DNA from: Chloroflexi bacterium OLB13
Lineage (GTDB): Bacteria; Chloroflexota; Anaerolineae; Aggregatilineales; Phototrophicaceae
DNA: 64,000 bases
Assembly (NCBI GenBank): GCA_001567485.1
Contig: JZRA01000016.1
Coordinates: 43,218 to 107,217, forward strand
Reading direction: 5' to 3'
Shown here: positions 63,528 to 64,000 of the stretch, piece by piece
Layout: each line of letters begins with the position of its first letter
Numbering within the stretch: position 1 is the first letter of the stretch
Position numbers and translations under genes: made by a program
The notes under the pieces: model-generated
What the model was told of the DNA's origin: nothing
Database searches by the model: none
Seen by the model: only the letters and a program-made list of their open reading frames with translations

Positions 63528-64000
63528 TCAAGCAACATTAGGTAAGGAAGCGATACCGGATTGGCGGCGCGGATGATGACGACGGCGCTTGCCCCAGACA
63601 AACGGATGGCGATGGGCATTCCAGTAGGCGGTGGCCGACTGGACGGCAGCGCAGACTTGATCCCAAGTTTCAAAACGGCGTCCCTTCAACGCCAAGGAAC
63701 GCAGCACTTTCCACCAAGGTTCGATCAGGTTCAGATAAGCGGCGTACTTGGGCTGAAAGACAAATTCCCAACGCGGATAAGCCAGACTGAACAACAGTAC
63801 ATCGGCGGCGCGATGGGAGCTGAGATTGTCGACGATGGCATAGACACGCTCCACATCAAGAGGGATCCAGTCTTCGACCTGAGTCAGGAAATGAACCCAG
63901 TTGACGATGGTGCGTCGGGGATAGGTATCGGTCAGGGCTTCACCACTGGCTGGGCGAAACGCGCCAAAGACATAGCCCTTGCCACGCCGACCATAGTCAA
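63528..64000 (-). mobile_element. IS630-family transposase, C-terminal part (runs off the window)
   Basis: The minus-strand frame is open from the window edge to a stop at 63528, about 157 residues. It reads DYGRRGKGYVFGAFRP, then DNLSSHRA (the second Asp of the DDE triad), QPKYAAYLNLIEPWWKVL (containing the Glu) and WNAHRHPFVWG, all typical of IS630/Tc1-mariner transposases. The N-terminal part lies beyond the right edge. I cannot fix the inverted repeat; the element end is somewhere in 63495-63530. It may be a recent insertion after the EF-G2 gene. Confidence 0.88.

Noticed and set aside
1..64000. CRISPR arrays, rRNA, prophage or large direct repeats
   Set aside because: I saw no regularly spaced repeats, rRNA signatures or phage structural genes on reading; a self-comparison dot plot was not possible.

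Overview
The window is about 58% GC by eye and densely coded, with short gaps, many overlapping start and stop codons, and frequent GTG/TTG starts. It reads as a bacterial chromosome, most likely Chloroflexota (Anaerolineae-like). That placement is an inference from gene content: housekeeping bacterial genes (fabF, trmFO, hflX, lepA, rpsA, rpsU, infA, an EF-G paralogue) sit beside an archaeal-style mevalonate pathway, which is known from Roseiflexus-type Chloroflexota. There is no CRISPR array, no rRNA and no phage region. One tRNA (Lys, TTT) is present, and one IS630-type transposase runs off the right edge. Three genes each carry a single-base indel (near 4387, 36472 and 59350). In each case a one-base correction restores a full-length protein, so they are either sequence errors or young lesions.

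Layout. 1-6.9 kb (+): fabF, a TPR protein, trmFO, a frameshifted class I/II aminotransferase, hflX and a small membrane protein. 6.9-11.4 kb (-): a mevalonate-phosphate decarboxylase, then a site-2 protease, a HEAT-repeat protein and a beta-propeller protein. 11.5-14.2 kb (+): a DPPR-synthase-like UbiA enzyme, mevalonate kinase and isopentenyl phosphate kinase. 14.1-17.4 kb (-): an oligopeptide ABC importer (binding protein and two permeases). 17.5-23.9 kb (+): two membrane or envelope unknowns, a modular secreted serine protease, tlyA and lepA. 23.9-25.6 kb (-): an unknown gene and cinA. 25.8-26.9 kb (+): an orphan sugar-type ABC ATPase ending in a perfect 18-bp bidirectional terminator. 27.0-31.1 kb (-): HMG-CoA reductase, HMG-CoA synthase, a thiolase homologue and a split DUF35 protein. 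31.7 kb: a serine-palmitoyltransferase-like enzyme. 33.0-38.1 kb (-): a translationally coupled helicase/helicase/nuclease operon. 38.3-42.5 kb (+): potBCDA. 42.5-45.1 kb: a SET-domain protein and a two-component system. 45.2-49.2 kb (+): a second oligopeptide importer. 49.2-54.2 kb (-): a cyclophilin and a heterodimeric ABC exporter. 54.3-56.4 kb (+): rpsA, rpsU and infA. 56.4-60.8 kb (-): menG, a UbiD homologue, an unknown and hyuB. 60.8-63.4 kb (+): tRNA-Lys and an EF-G2-type factor.

The main story is isoprenoid synthesis. Two separated clusters together encode nearly a complete mevalonate route of the archaeal/Chloroflexota type: the HMG-CoA synthase/thiolase/DUF35 set, HMG-CoA reductase, mevalonate kinase, a decarboxylase probably acting on phosphomevalonate, and isopentenyl phosphate kinase. 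The thiolase homologue has lost its nucleophilic cysteine (Asp instead) and the GHP histidine (Asn instead). The DUF35 partner is split into two genes with no zinc-binding cysteines. This suggests that the archaeal three-protein substrate-channelling complex survives here as a scaffold with a dead thiolase and a zinc-free DUF35. I consider this the most unusual signal in the window. Degenerate active sites also appear in the UbiD homologue and in the C-terminal domain of CinA.
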